Below, in pieces: positions 49,401 to 60,470 of a stretch of DNA of 64,000 nt. The position numbers were made by a program, and so were the translations under genes. How positions within the stretch are numbered: the first letter of the stretch is position 1; the number at the start of each line of letters is the position of its first letter. The notes beneath the pieces are model-generated. The model did no database searches. It was given only the letters and a program-made list of their open reading frames with translations, and was not told where the DNA came from. The DNA is from Auanema rhodensis (taxonomy: Eukaryota; Nematoda; Chromadorea; Rhabditida; Rhabditidae), in NCBI GenBank assembly GCA_964057225.1, contig OZ059895.1, positions 3,968,001 to 4,032,000 on the forward strand, given 5' to 3'.

Positions 49401-50421
49401 AGTATGTCATTGAGAGATTTTTCATTTTTCTTTTTACTTGATGCATTTAGAACAATTCTGAGCTTTGTAGTCAGGCTCGACAGTTTTAAAACATAATGAT
49501 GTGGTATATAATAAGTGAAAAAAGGATGATTTTGCTCTGGAGCAATTTCTAGAATTCCAGTTTTCATTTGTTCCATCATTGTTTCGTTATATTTCATCAA
49601 AATATCGGTTTTATCTTTCATTGTGTTCAGTATGCCATTCAAACATCCGATACTTTTGCCATAATTATCGTTAATTGATTGAACATCCGGTCTTATTGGA
49701 AATTTAACTTTAATTCGATCATTTACATATTGTACATTATCGTAAAAATGTTTCCAAGCCATTTTATCTTCATATTTACGTATTTCTTCTTTAGTTGCTT
49801 TTTTATTATCATCATTTAAACTAATTCCGTTTAAAAAACAGCTTATATCTTCGTTTTGAACGGATTCTTTTGAATTACTATCATTACAGTCACTTTGAGC
49901 AATAATAGGATGTATTATAGTTGGTATTATAATCAAATCATTACGTATATTAATAGATTTGAAAGTTTTTGGAACAAAATCGAAGAAATTGTCCATTCCT
50001 ATTAAAATATCTGGTTCTACAAGACCTTTTTCAAATAATAATGTATTACTTTTTAGTTTATATGCTTTGATTTCTTTAATATCCTCTTCATTTAATATGG
50101 GCATATTAACATATTTTGTAATTTGATCAATACTCATTAGTTTTACTGCTTTTTTAACTTCGGGAATATCCCACATAACTTCTCTAGATGATATGTTTTT
50201 TATATTGTTATTTATGCTTGAAATACTTAAAGATTTTTCGTTTAAAATTTTTAAATTCAACAGTTTCGCTGTTTTTTCTTTTATAAATGATTGATGAGAG
50301 CAAGTATCGAATAATATTACTAGATTTTTATGATAAGTTTTGAAAAATGATATGAAAAATGTGTTATTTCTATTTTTTTCTGTGTTATTTATATTTTCTG
50401 ATAAAAGATTAGTTCTTATTA
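46414..50421 (-). pseudogene. pol: U4 pol pseudogene
   Basis: It has the short integrase C-terminus (46414-47088), the palindrome frameshift at 47271-47296 and the TGA at 48680-48682. It is otherwise as in U2. Confidence 0.92.
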
Positions 50422-51386
50422 TCCCTTTTCTATTACATTTTTCATTATTCGAAAATTTTGCCCTAATGGTTCTTGATTGCCACCTGTTAGTTGAAGTTTC
50501 TGGCCTCTCTCTTCATTAGCATAATATTTTCTTTCATTTTGGTTTGGGGTACCTTCATTAGCATATGCGTTTCTGTTGTTTTTGAGTGTAGTTTGCTCAT
50601 TAGCATATTGGTTTTTTATGCAAATGCTTTGATGATGCCGTCCATTGCATATTTCGCATGGTTTTTCTTTACATTCGAATGATGAATGTTTTTTGCTAAA
50701 ACAAATCCAGCATACTTTGTTTTGCATAATAATATTTCGCTTTTCGCTAATTGGTTTCAATTTTCTACAGTATTTCGTATCATGATTATCCATTCTACAG
50801 TATATGCATGTTTTTTCAATTTGTTTTGTAGGGCTATAATTATTTTCGTTCATTCTATTATAATTTTTTATTGTTTTCGGATTTCTTTCTTTATTTGAAT
50901 TTGTTAAAAAATTAATTGTTGATCTATGCTCATATTTTTCACTTTTGCTGTTTTTTGTTGCTGCAATTCCTGCTTCTATTTTGATTTCTATGCATTTTAG
51001 CACGTCTTCTATGTTCATTCTCCTTTTTTCTGTTATTTCTATTTCGGATATTTTTGTGTTGATCTCTATATCAAATTTGCTTTTTATTATTTCTATTATT
51101 TCATCATTATCAACGTTTTCGTACTCTTCTAATGCTGATATTATTGACTTAATTTTATAAAAATTTTCTCTTGCATGTATTGGGTTGTTATATGATTTTC
51201 TTACGTTACTAAGCTCCATTTTAAATCTTTTTTAATTTCGTAAGGTCTATCAAACGTATCTTTTAACAATTTCAGAGCTTTTGCATAATTGTTCGCCTCT
51301 AGGCTGATGTGTTCCAACAGTTGTGATGGGAAGCCGGTAAGTGATGTTTTGAGATAGTATAATTTTTCTAATTTTGTTATTTTTTC
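50419..51386 (-). pseudogene. gag: U4 gag, 5'-truncated and frameshifted
   Basis: The open frame is 50419-51219, then the shared 1-bp deletion, then the satellite joint at 51386/51387. Confidence 0.88.
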
Positions 51387-52391
51387 GCATCATTTTTCAA
51401 ACGATCATAACTGAATTTTGTATTGAGCGTTTTTCAATGAAATATAGTGCATTCGATGCGGATTTTTAAGCTGCGTCGATCTGTGTTATCAGATTTGCGC
51501 TAGCTTAAAAATGTACCGAGATATCAACTGATATGAGTTCACACTTATATCCTCGATTTTCACCCTGAAGAATTAATTTTTTCGTTGAATAACATTGTCC
51601 ATCGTCTTTGCCTTGAAAAAGGAATCTAAAAACATCTACTTTTTGTTAAATTATTTTGAAATTTTTTGAAAACATTTTTGTCAAAATGTTTTTGGAAGCA
51701 ATGTTGAGTGTACATGGAAACTCAACATACACTAATGCATCATTTTTCAAACGATCATAACTAATTTTTGTATTAAGCGTTTTTCAATGTAGTATAGTGC
51801 ATTCGATGCGGATTTTTAAGCTGCGTCGATCTGTGTTATCAGATTTGCGCTAGCTTAAAAATGCACCGAGATATCAACTGATATAAGTTCACACTTATAT
51901 CCTCGATTTTCACCCTGAAGAATTAATTTTTTCGTTGAATAACATTGTCCATCGTCTTTGCCTTGAAAAAAGGAATCTAAAAATATCTACTTTTTGCTAA
52001 ATTATTCTGAAATTTTTTGAAAAAATTTTTGTCAAAATGTTTTTGGAAGCAATGTTGAGTGTACATGGAAACTCAACATACACTAATGCATCATTTTTCA
52101 AACGATCATAACTAAGTTTTGTATTAAGCGTTTCTCAATGAAGTATAGTGCATTCGATGCGGATTTTTAAGCTGCGTCGATCTGTGTTATCAGATTTGCG
52201 CTAGCTTGGAAATGCACCGAGATATCAACTGATATAAGTTTACACTTATATCCTCGATTTTCACCCTGAAGAATTAATTTTTTCGTTGAATAACATTGTC
52301 CATCGTCTTTGCCTTAAAAAAATGAATCTAAAAACATCTACTTTTTGCTAAATTATTCTGAAATTTTTTGAAAAAATTTTTGTCAAAATGT
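51387..52391 (-). repeat. Reverse satellite segment in U4
   Basis: The last copy of the 1005-bp satellite piece; U5 has intact gag at this place instead. Confidence 0.92.
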
Positions 52392-53347
52392 AAATCAGTT
52401 CACATTGTTGACTCATAGCGCGTAGTCGCATTTATTATTAACTGTTTTATCACTATAAATTGAATAAATCATTATTTTTATATTCTGTATCTTTTCGGAA
52501 TATAAATTTCGTTCATACAAAGAAAGAAACAAAAAATTCCCCATTCACCTATAATCTATAATCTGTTCGAAAATGCCCTTTTTTAGGGGGAATGTTTCGT
52601 ATATATACGAAAGAATAAGTAATGAATCATTAAATTAAGTAAAACATAAGAAAATTGGTTTTAAATAGAAAATAAGTAAATTCATTTTAAAATATATTTC
52701 TGTTGTGAGCGGTCGTATACAGTTTACGTCATATTTACGTGAACTGACGTACGCCAAATGCTTCACTTTTAAATTTATATTCCGAAAAGATACAGAATAT
52801 AAAAATAATGATTTATTCAATTTATAGTGATAAAACAGTTAATAATAAATGCGACTACGCGCTATGAGTCAACAATGTGAACTGATTTAAAAGTGAAGCA
52901 TTTGGCGTACGTCAGTTCACGTAAATATGACGTAAACTGTATACGACCGCTCACAACAGAAATATATTTTAAAATGAATTTACTTATTTTTAGCGCGTAG
53001 TCGCATATTTAATAATATATATCGTGATTCATAAAATATTTCTTATAAATAAATCATTTTCATTATATTTCGTTTTAATTTCGAGATATAAAAAGATATA
53101 TATTATTAAATATGCGACTACGCGCTATGAGCCAACTATGTGAACTGAAAGATAACTTTATAGTCCTCGTTACGTCAATTTCACGCGCTTATGACGTGAC
53201 GCGTATACAACCGGTTTTCTCAAACCAAATGAGAATAAATGATTAATGAATTATTTCTTTTCAGGATGATTTTAATATTTAATGAATTCTCACTTTTTTA
53301 ATAGTTTCTCCGTTACTTTCATTAAATTTCGTATAATATACGAAACA
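52392..53347. repeat. U5 nested inverted LTR block
   Basis: It has the same layout as in U2; the U-type LTR starts on the minus strand at 53347. Confidence 0.75.
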
Positions 53348-53415
53348 TTCCAGCCCGAATCGGGTTGTTTAATATGTTTCACGAAAGAATTCATTTTATT
53401 TCATTTAAAAAATGT

Positions 53416-53918
53416 TTATTTTCGTTTGGTACATGGGCAGATAATAAAATTATACTGCTTCAAATTACAAAATTTACAAATTTTTGCTTTTGTGCAATCT
53501 CCTTTATGTCTGTTAAGACAGAGTAAGCATAACTTCATAGAGACTGCTTTGGTAAACTTAGAAAGTTTAGATGGATGTTGGGAACATTTTTCGGTGTTGT
53601 GTTCTTTTTTACAGAGTTTGCAGTATGACTTCGGTTTATATGTTATAGTTGATGTACCATCTTTCTTAAATAATTTTTTGTTATTTATAAGTTGTTTATT
53701 ATTAAATTATATACCTTTTCTGGTTGTTTACTACTTATCTCTCGTTTTTCAGAGTAAATATCATTCAATTTCTTCAGTGCTTCACACATAGTAACCACGT
53801 GTTTCTCCAGAAAGGATATTCTTTCTATGAGATTGTCGGTGGTTGCTTGGTTTTCTTCAATTCCTTCCTCCAGAAGTAGTTCTTCATAATCATTCATGAT
53901 TTCGTTCTGTTCCTTCAT
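53416..53918 (-). CDS. ORF3 (U5), predicted spliced
   Basis: Copy of the U1 ORF3: exon 1 at 53715-53918, predicted intron at 53665-53714, exon 2 at 53416-53664. This copy sits in the unit with the longest element, so its place in the order gag - pol - ORF3 - LTR is clearest here. Confidence 0.5.
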
Positions 53919-54167
53919 GAGAAATGAATTTTTCTGTTAGATTCTTTTCTTTATATACTATTTCTGGTTGCGTGACTTTACGTGACGTTCACGTAACGTT
54001 ATGACGTGTCACGAATCATCCGCCGCAAAAAAAAAACGACCGATTAACTCTTTTCACATAATTTGAATTACTTTTTATTTAAAATTAATATATATATATA
54101 TATTTTTTTTATTCTAGAAACTACACTATGCATCTACAAAATTTAATTTAATTCAATGTTGTTATAG

Positions 54168-57100
54168 CTAAAAGAACATAGTGTAGTCAATTTTTTCGAT
54201 ATTCCGAAGTCTATTTTTCCATAATTCTGGATTATTCTCTTTTATATTTTTTGGTTCATTACTTTTTTCATGATTTTGCAATGATTCACTGTTTATTCTA
54301 TGATTTTCTTCGTTATTTGGTGTATTTTCTGATATTTCCAGAGGGATGAGATGATTAATAGATCTGAGAAATCGATTCCCTTCAGAATTTCTAATTTTGA
54401 CGGTTCTGATCTCTCCATCTTGCGAATATATCAATTCTTCAATAATTGCAAGTGGCCATTTGTGTCTTTTTACGTTATTTTCAATGCATAAAACAATTTC
54501 ACCAACTTTGGGATTTGTTTTATTACAGTTTTTGTTGATAGCACTCTTGTTAGATAATGCTCTTAGTTCTTCAAGGTAAGTTAAAGACCATTCTCTCCAA
54601 AATTCCGAAATAGTTCTATTGCAAATACTCATCCAGTCTTTTATTTCGTTAATTTGAGATAAATTTGTTTTCTTTGCATTATCCGAGAATTCGCAAATGA
54701 GGTTTTCTGGATGGTAGTACTCTAGACTTTTAGGAGTTATTATTTTGTCAAAATCGTCATGTATGTACGATATAGGTCTCGAATTTATTATATTTTCAAT
54801 TTCTGTTAAAATTGTACTTAATTCATTGAAATAAACTGTTCTTGTTCCAAGTGTTTTTATTAAGTACTTTTTTGTTACTCCAATCAATCTTTCATAAAAT
54901 CCTCCTTTCCATGGTGAATAAGGAGTTATTTTTTGCCAGTTTACATGCTTTTTTTCAATGAAAGTTTCGAGAATTTTATCAGTTTTTGTAAACTGACTGC
55001 CGTTATCTGATATTATTTTTGTTGGTACTCGTTTTCGAGCAAAAAATTTTCTCAGATTTAGTGTTAATTCTTTACTGGAGATTGCTCCAGTAAAGATTGG
55101 CTTTGGCTAAATCCAAATATACTGCTCGTGTACACAGGCAAGTAATTAACATAATCCAAACCTTCTTGTCATAATTACTATTTGTTTTTACTAATAACGG
55201 ACCGGCGTAATCAATACCTATATTTTCGAAAGGTTTATATATTAGGACTCTTTCTTTTGGTAATTGAGGATAATTTGGGTATTTATATGGCCTATTATTT
55301 AATTTTTTACATTTTAAACATTTTGAAATTACTGTATTTATGCATGTTTTAAGTTTTATGATGAAAAATTCTCTTCTTACTATTGCCATCATGGTTTCTC
55401 GCGAACTATGAAGCGATGTCTCATGAATGTAAGTAAGAATGAGTTTAGTGAATGTTTTTTTTCCAAAAAGAAGAATTGGATACTGTTTGTTACTATTTTC
55501 TGAGTTGCCTAATCGGCCTCGCACTCTTAATATTCCAGAATCATCTGTAATTATATCCAATTTCTTGTATTTTTCTTTTTTAAGCAAAATGCTGTTTTGG
55601 TTTTGATGACATTTTATTAGAAGTTGTTGAATCATTTTGTTTTTTGTCAACGTATCTTTTTCATTAAAATTCTCAAGCAGATTTTGACTTGTTTTTCCGA
55701 TATTTTTCTGCATTTTAGTGATGAAAATTAGAACTTGGCGAATTATGTTAATGAACTTTGAATACGATGAAAAAGTTTGTGCCAAGAAATCTAAATCTTG
55801 ATTCTCAGCTGGATTCATATCAGATTTTAACAACAAAGTCACTATTTTTAGTTGTGGTTCATCACAATACTTTTCTATAACTTCTTTCAATGTTTTTATG
55901 TGCAAATTTCGTTCTTTTTCTGCTTTATACCATTGAGGACCTTCGATCCATTGCATATATGTTTCATCGGGTTTTTCTAAACCTCTCGTAGGTAAATCGG
56001 CAGGATTAAACTTTGTATTCACATAAAAAAATTCAATTTTTCGGTTTCCTTGTTCAATTTCGGTTATTAATTCTGTTATTTTGTTCAATCTGTTCTGTAC
56101 ATATATTTTTTTCGTTGGATTCTTATGTAACCAACATAGAACAACTTGTGAATCAGTGAAAATTTTAATATTTTTGATTTTTACGTTTATTTCTTTGATA
56201 TTTTCTTTTAACATTTTCATTCCGAAAAGAACAGCAGTTAGTTCTTTCATTGGTATGGTTCCTTCAACCATTGTCGATGATTTAGAGCATAAAAAATCTA
56301 TTTTTTCAATTTTTCCATGAATATTTATACTCATCACATATGCGACGGCCGCTATGACATCTTTAGACGCGTCAGTGAATAATAAAAATTCATATTTTTG
56401 AGATGTATCGCTTGTTTCATCGATAATTGCTCTTTTAATTTCGATTTTTTCGTTTTCGATCTTTTTATATAAGGTTTTTCATACTGATTGTTGTTTTTCT
56501 GGTATTAGTTCGTCCCATCCTATTTTGGAATCCCAAATTTCTTTCAAAAATAACCTTAGTTTTAATGTTAGAGGTTGTGTTATACCGAGAGGGTCGAATA
56601 TTGAGTTTATATAGCTCAAAATTCCTCTTTTGGTGATAGACTTCTCTTCCCATTTGGGTATTTTTATTAATAAAACATCTTTTTCACCGTTGTAATGCAT
56701 TCCTAGTATTTTGAAGCTTGTTTCTTTAATCTGGTCTTTGATTGGGATCATGTCTTTTTGAATTACATCATTAGTATAAAATTCTCTAACGTTCATTCCT
56801 ATTTTTGAAAATAAATTTTTTACTTCCTCATAAAATTTGAAAATTTGATCTTTATTTTCAATTTTCAGCATTATGTTGTCCACATAAATGTTTCTTAATA
56901 TATTTTCTGAGATTTCACTTTTTTCCGTTTTTAAAAAATAAATTATGCTTGCTGCTAATAGGAATGGTGAACTGTTCACTCCAAAAGGTATTCTTGTAAA
57001 TCGTAAGTTTAGAATGTTACTTTTCTGCGTTCCTTTGTGAATGTCTTTCACCCATAAAATTCTTGTTAAATCTCTATGATTTTCGTCTAATTCTATTTGG

Positions 57101-58220
57101 TGGAACGCTTTCTCTATGTCCCCTATTAAGAAGTTTCTACTCATTCTGAGTCTTATTAGCATGCCTGCAAGACTTGGTATGATGCCTTCACCTTGATACA
57201 GTATGTCATTGAGAGATTTTTCATTTTTCTTTTTACTTGATGCATTTAGAACAATTCTGAGCTTTGTAGTCAGGCTCGACAGTTTTAAAACATAATGATG
57301 TGGTATATAATAAGTGAAAAAAGGATGATTTTGCTCTGGAGCAATTTCTAGAATTCCAGTTTTCATTTGTTCCATCATTGTTTCGTTATATTTCATCAAA
57401 ATATCGGTTTTATCTTTCATTGTGTTCAGTATGCCATTCAAACATCCGATACTTTTGCCATAATTATCGTTAATTGATTGAACATCCGGTCTTATTGGAA
57501 ATTTAACTTTAATTCGATCATTTACATATTGTACATTATCGTAAAAATGTTTCCAAGCCATTTTATCTTCATATTTACGTATTTCTTCTTTAGTTGCTTT
57601 TTTATTATCATCATTTAAACTAATTCCGTTTAAAAAACAGCTTATATCTTCGTTTTGAACGGATTCTTTTGAATTACTATCATTACAGTCACTTTGAGCA
57701 ATAATAGGATGTATTATAGTTGGTATTATAATCAAATCATTACGTATATTAATAGATTTGAAAGTTTTTGGAACAAAATCGAAGAAATTGTCCATTCCTA
57801 TTAAAATATCTGGTTCTACAAGACCTTTTTCAAATAATAATGTATTACTTTTTAGTTTATATGCTTTGATTTCTTTAATATCCTCTTCATTTAATATGGG
57901 CATATTAACATATTTTGTAATTTGATCAATACTCATTAGTTTTACTGCTTTTTTAACTTCGGGAATATCCCACATAACTTCTCTAGATGATATGTTTTTT
58001 ATATTGTTATTTATGCTTGAAATACTTAAAGATTTTTCGTTTAAAATTTTTAAATTCAACAGTTTCGCTGTTTTTTCTTTTATAAATGATTGATGAGAGC
58101 AAGTATCGAATAATATTACTAGATTTTTATGATAAGTTTTGAAAAATGATATGAAAAATGTGTTATTTCTATTTTTTTCTGTGTTATTTATATTTTCTGA
58201 TAAAAGATTAGTTCTTATTA
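54168..58220 (-). pseudogene. pol: U5 pol pseudogene with full integrase C-terminal domain
   Basis: It carries the long C-terminal domain (extra segment 54404-54448), the palindrome frameshift at 55070-55095 and the TGA at 56479-56481. Its frame is -1 relative to gag and is open right up to the gag stop at 58218-58220, so pol may be reached by frameshifting there. Confidence 0.92.
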
Positions 58221-60131
58221 TCCCTTTTCTATTACATTTTTCATTATTCGAAAATTTTGCCCTAACGGTTCTTGATTGCCACCTGTTAGTTGAAGTTTCT
58301 GGCCTCTCTCTTCATTAGCATAATATTTTCTTTCATTTTGGTTTGGGGTACCTTCATTAGCATATGCGTTTCTGTTGTTTTTGAGTGTAGTTTGCTCATT
58401 AGCATATTGGTTTTTTATGCAAATGCTTTGATGATGCCGTCCATTGCATATTTCGCATGGTTTTTCTTTACATTCGAATGATGAATGTTTTTTGCTAAAA
58501 CAAATCCAGCATACTTTGTTTTGCATAATAATATTTCGCTTTTCGCTAATTGGTTTCAATTTTCTACAGTATTTCGTATCATGATTATCCATTCTACAGT
58601 ATATGCATGTTTTTTCAATTTGTTTTGTAGGGCTATAATTATTTTCGTTCATTCTATTATAATTTTTTATTGTTTTCGGATTTCTTTCTTTATTTGAATT
58701 TGTTAAAAAATTAATTGTTGATCTATGCTCATATTTTTCACTTTTGCTGTTTTTTGTTGCTGCAATTCCTGCTTCTATTTTGATTTCTATGCATTTTAGC
58801 ACGTCTTCTATGTTCATTCTCCTTTTTTCTGTTATTTCTATTTCGGATATTTTTGTGTTGATCTCTATATCAAATTTGCTTTTTATTATTTCTATTATTT
58901 CATCATTATCAACGTTTTCGTACTCTTCTAATGCTGATATTATTGACTTAATTTTATAAAAATTTTCTCTTGCATGTATTGGGTTGTTATATGATTTTCT
59001 TACGTTACTAAGCTCCATTTTTAAATCTTTTTTAATTTCGTAAGGTCTATCAAACGTATCTTTTAACAATTTCAGAGCTTTTGCATAATTGTTCGCCTCT
59101 AGGCTGATGTGTTCCAACAGTTGTGATGGGAAGCCGGTAAGTGATGTTTTGAGATAGTATAATTTTTCTAATTTTGTTATTTTTTTATTATTATGTATAA
59201 GCATTTTGAACATGTTGTAAAATTCTTTAAATTTTTTGATTTCTCCATCAAATTTTTGTAATTCCATTTTTGGTTTGAATCCTTCATTTTTCATGATCTT
59301 GTGTTTGTTTTTTCCATAAGATATATTTTCTTCATCTGATTCTGTATTATATTCTTCATTACTTTCGTACTTTTCTGTTCTTTTGTGTATTTCACATTTT
59401 TTATGTGTTTTTCCAATTTCTTCATTATATTTCGTTTTTAATTCATTTAAATTGTTTGTCAATTGTTTTATTTTTGATAATAAATCGTTTTCTTTATATT
59501 GAACTGTTTGTTTTGCTCTTGGGGATATTATTAAATTAGGTGTACCTTTTTTGATTGGGGTTTGGTACACATATTTTGCATGTTTGCTTTTAAATTGGTT
59601 AATTTTGAAGTTGGTAGGAGTGAATCTTTATGATAACTTTTCGTATTCCGATTCTAAATCTTCTTCTGAAGAAAATTGAGTTTCCTCTTCATTATCTGAG
59701 GGTTCCTCTTCGATTTCGATTAAATCTTTTTGATTTATTGCTTCTAGGAAGTCTTTTGCATTTAATTTGAAATTTCTGATGCATAATTTTATTTCTTCTC
59801 GTGAAGCGCTTTGTATATCACTATTAAAATTTTTCGCAATAAAGTATATTTCATTTTTTATGCTTTCCCAGTTTTCAATTATGATTGAATTTTCAACTTT
59901 TTCTTTTATAATTGGAAAATCTTCTTCAATTCTGAGAGAAATCACACTTTCCATGAATCTAACAAAATAATTTAAGTATTCCTTTATTTCTGGTAAATAA
60001 ACTTCCATTTCGTTCAAATCTGAATCGAAAATAATTTTTATTTTTTCTCTTCTTGCTAATGTACAGTTTATTTTTCTTTGTATAGCTGATTTATAGGCAC
60101 TATTGTCATTTTTGTTTCCTTGACTGCTCAT
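58218..60131 (-). pseudogene. gag: U5 gag, full length but with one in-frame stop
   Basis: It starts at ATG 60129-60131. The first 167 codons are Lys- and Glu-rich with an acidic tail and end at TAA (59628-59630). The same frame then runs open for 19 more codons and on through 450 codons (58218-59570) to the real end, 637 codons in all. The second part has a Lys/Glu-rich helix, a DUF1759-like Gag core (about residues 104-250 of the 450) and three knuckles (C322-C325-H330-C335, C354-C357-H362-C367, C372-C375-H380-C384). Its C-terminal linker has YANE at 389, 403 and 417. The GTG at 59570 is not a credible start. The simplest reading is one gag broken by a nonsense mutation; two separate ORFs is the alternative. 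Confidence 0.85.
58221..58227 (-). promoter_or_regulatory. Possible -1 frameshift heptamer at the gag-pol junction
   Basis: The minus strand in gag frame reads A AAG GGA then TAA. This fits X XXY YYZ and puts the ribosome exactly into the pol frame (AAA GGG ATA ...). The same heptamer is in all units (27115-27121 in U1). Y=G is not the favoured eukaryotic type, and many BEL elements keep gag and pol in one frame, so an indel is the alternative. Confidence 0.35.
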
Positions 60132-60240
60132 TTCAGCTTATAATTTTTTTTTTCAATTAATTTTATAAGTTTATTCTCTGTTTGAGAATTGATCTTATTT
60201 TTGGAATTGATATTTCTTTTATGTTTGTGATTCTAGATTT
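60132..60240 (-). other. U5 leader between PBS and gag
   Basis: About 109 bp of A/T-rich sequence without open frame, between the primer-binding site and the gag ATG. I see no clear packaging or other signal. Confidence 0.6.
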
Positions 60241-60252
60241 GCCGATGCACCA
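60241..60252 (-). promoter_or_regulatory. Primer-binding site complementary to tRNA-Gly 3' end
   Basis: The minus strand reads TGGTGCATCGGC, which is 12 nt complementary to a tRNA-Gly(GCC) 3' end (GCCGATGC-A-CCA). It sits about 110 bp upstream of gag and directly after bases matching the end of the U-type LTR (aattt-cgagatataaaaag), which is the expected place for minus-strand priming. Confidence 0.85.
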
Positions 60253-60275
60253 CTTTTTATATCTCGAAATTAAAA
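60253..60275 (-). repeat. Last 23 bp of the U-type LTR
   Basis: The minus strand ends ...cgagatataaaaag next to the PBS and matches plus-strand sequence ending at 22034 in the U1 LTR block. This fixes the 3' end of the U-type LTR. The rest of this 5' LTR is replaced by an inverted pol piece through a 12-bp shared motif (60264-60275). Confidence 0.75.
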
Positions 60276-60391
60276 GAGCAATTATCGATGAAACAAGCGA
60301 TACATCTCAAAAATATGAATTTTTATTATTCACTGACGCGTCTAAAGATGTCATAGCGGCCGTCGCATATGTGATGAGTATAAATATTCAT
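60264..60391 (+). pseudogene. pol: Inverted fragment of pol RNase H start
   Basis: The plus strand encodes the stretch with KRAIIDETSD, FTDASKDVIAA and VMSINIH, which in the units reads on the minus strand (the region 25213-25340 in U1). It is only 128 bp. It is bounded on the left by the LTR microhomology and on the right by the tRNA sequence. The longer open frame through it and the tRNA is chance. Confidence 0.85.
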
Positions 60392-60396
60392 TTGGT

Positions 60397-60467
60397 GTAT
60401 CGGTGGTTCAGTGGTAGAATGCTCGCCTGCCACGCGGGCGACCCGGGTTCGATTCCCGGCCGAAGCA
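60397..60467 (+). tRNA. tRNA-Gly(GCC)-like sequence with CCA tail (likely retro-copied primer tRNA)
   Basis: This is a 71-nt cloverleaf. The acceptor stem is gtatcgg/ccgaagc, with a U2-G71 wobble and one A3-A70 mismatch. The D arm is gttc-agtggta-gaat. The anticodon stem is ctcgc/gcggg with loop CTGCCAC, giving anticodon GCC. The T arm is ccggg-ttcgatt-cccgg. A box (TGGTTCAGTGG) and B box (GGTTCGATTCC) are intact. It is followed by discriminator A and then CCA at 60468-60470, which eukaryotic nuclear tRNA genes do not encode, and that CCA abuts the end of the LTR. It therefore looks like a cDNA of mature tRNA, not a normal gene, although polymerase III could still transcribe it. Confidence 0.85.
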
Positions 60468-60470
60468 CCA

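Larger units (their letters stand above)
44638..52391 (-). mobile_element. Unit U4 of tandem array (7754 bp)
   Basis: It matches U2 in both markers: T at 44900 and the 45-bp deletion at 46649/46650. It lies exactly 15553 bp from U2. Confidence 0.9.
52392..60391 (-). mobile_element. Unit U5: most complete U-type BEL/Pao element
   Basis: The left part copies U3 (long integrase, A variant at 52654). The right part does not turn into satellite but continues through full gag, leader, primer-binding site and the last bases of the U-type LTR, then hits an inverted pol fragment. U5 probably resembles the copy from which U1-U4 were derived. It lacks the gag 1-bp deletion and has a C/T difference at about 58266 from U1-U4. 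Confidence 0.87.

Noticed and set aside
59571-59630. Two separate ORFs for Gag N- and C-terminal parts
   Set aside because: Both lie in one frame with 19 open codons between the TAA and the next part, and the second part has only a GTG at its start. One nonsense mutation is simpler.
60397-60470. An ordinary functional nuclear tRNA-Gly gene or the head of a tRNA-derived SINE
   Set aside because: CCA is present in the DNA, there is an acceptor mismatch, and the 3' side is exactly an LTR end with no poly(T) terminator or SINE body. A retro-copied primer fits better, although transcription is not excluded.
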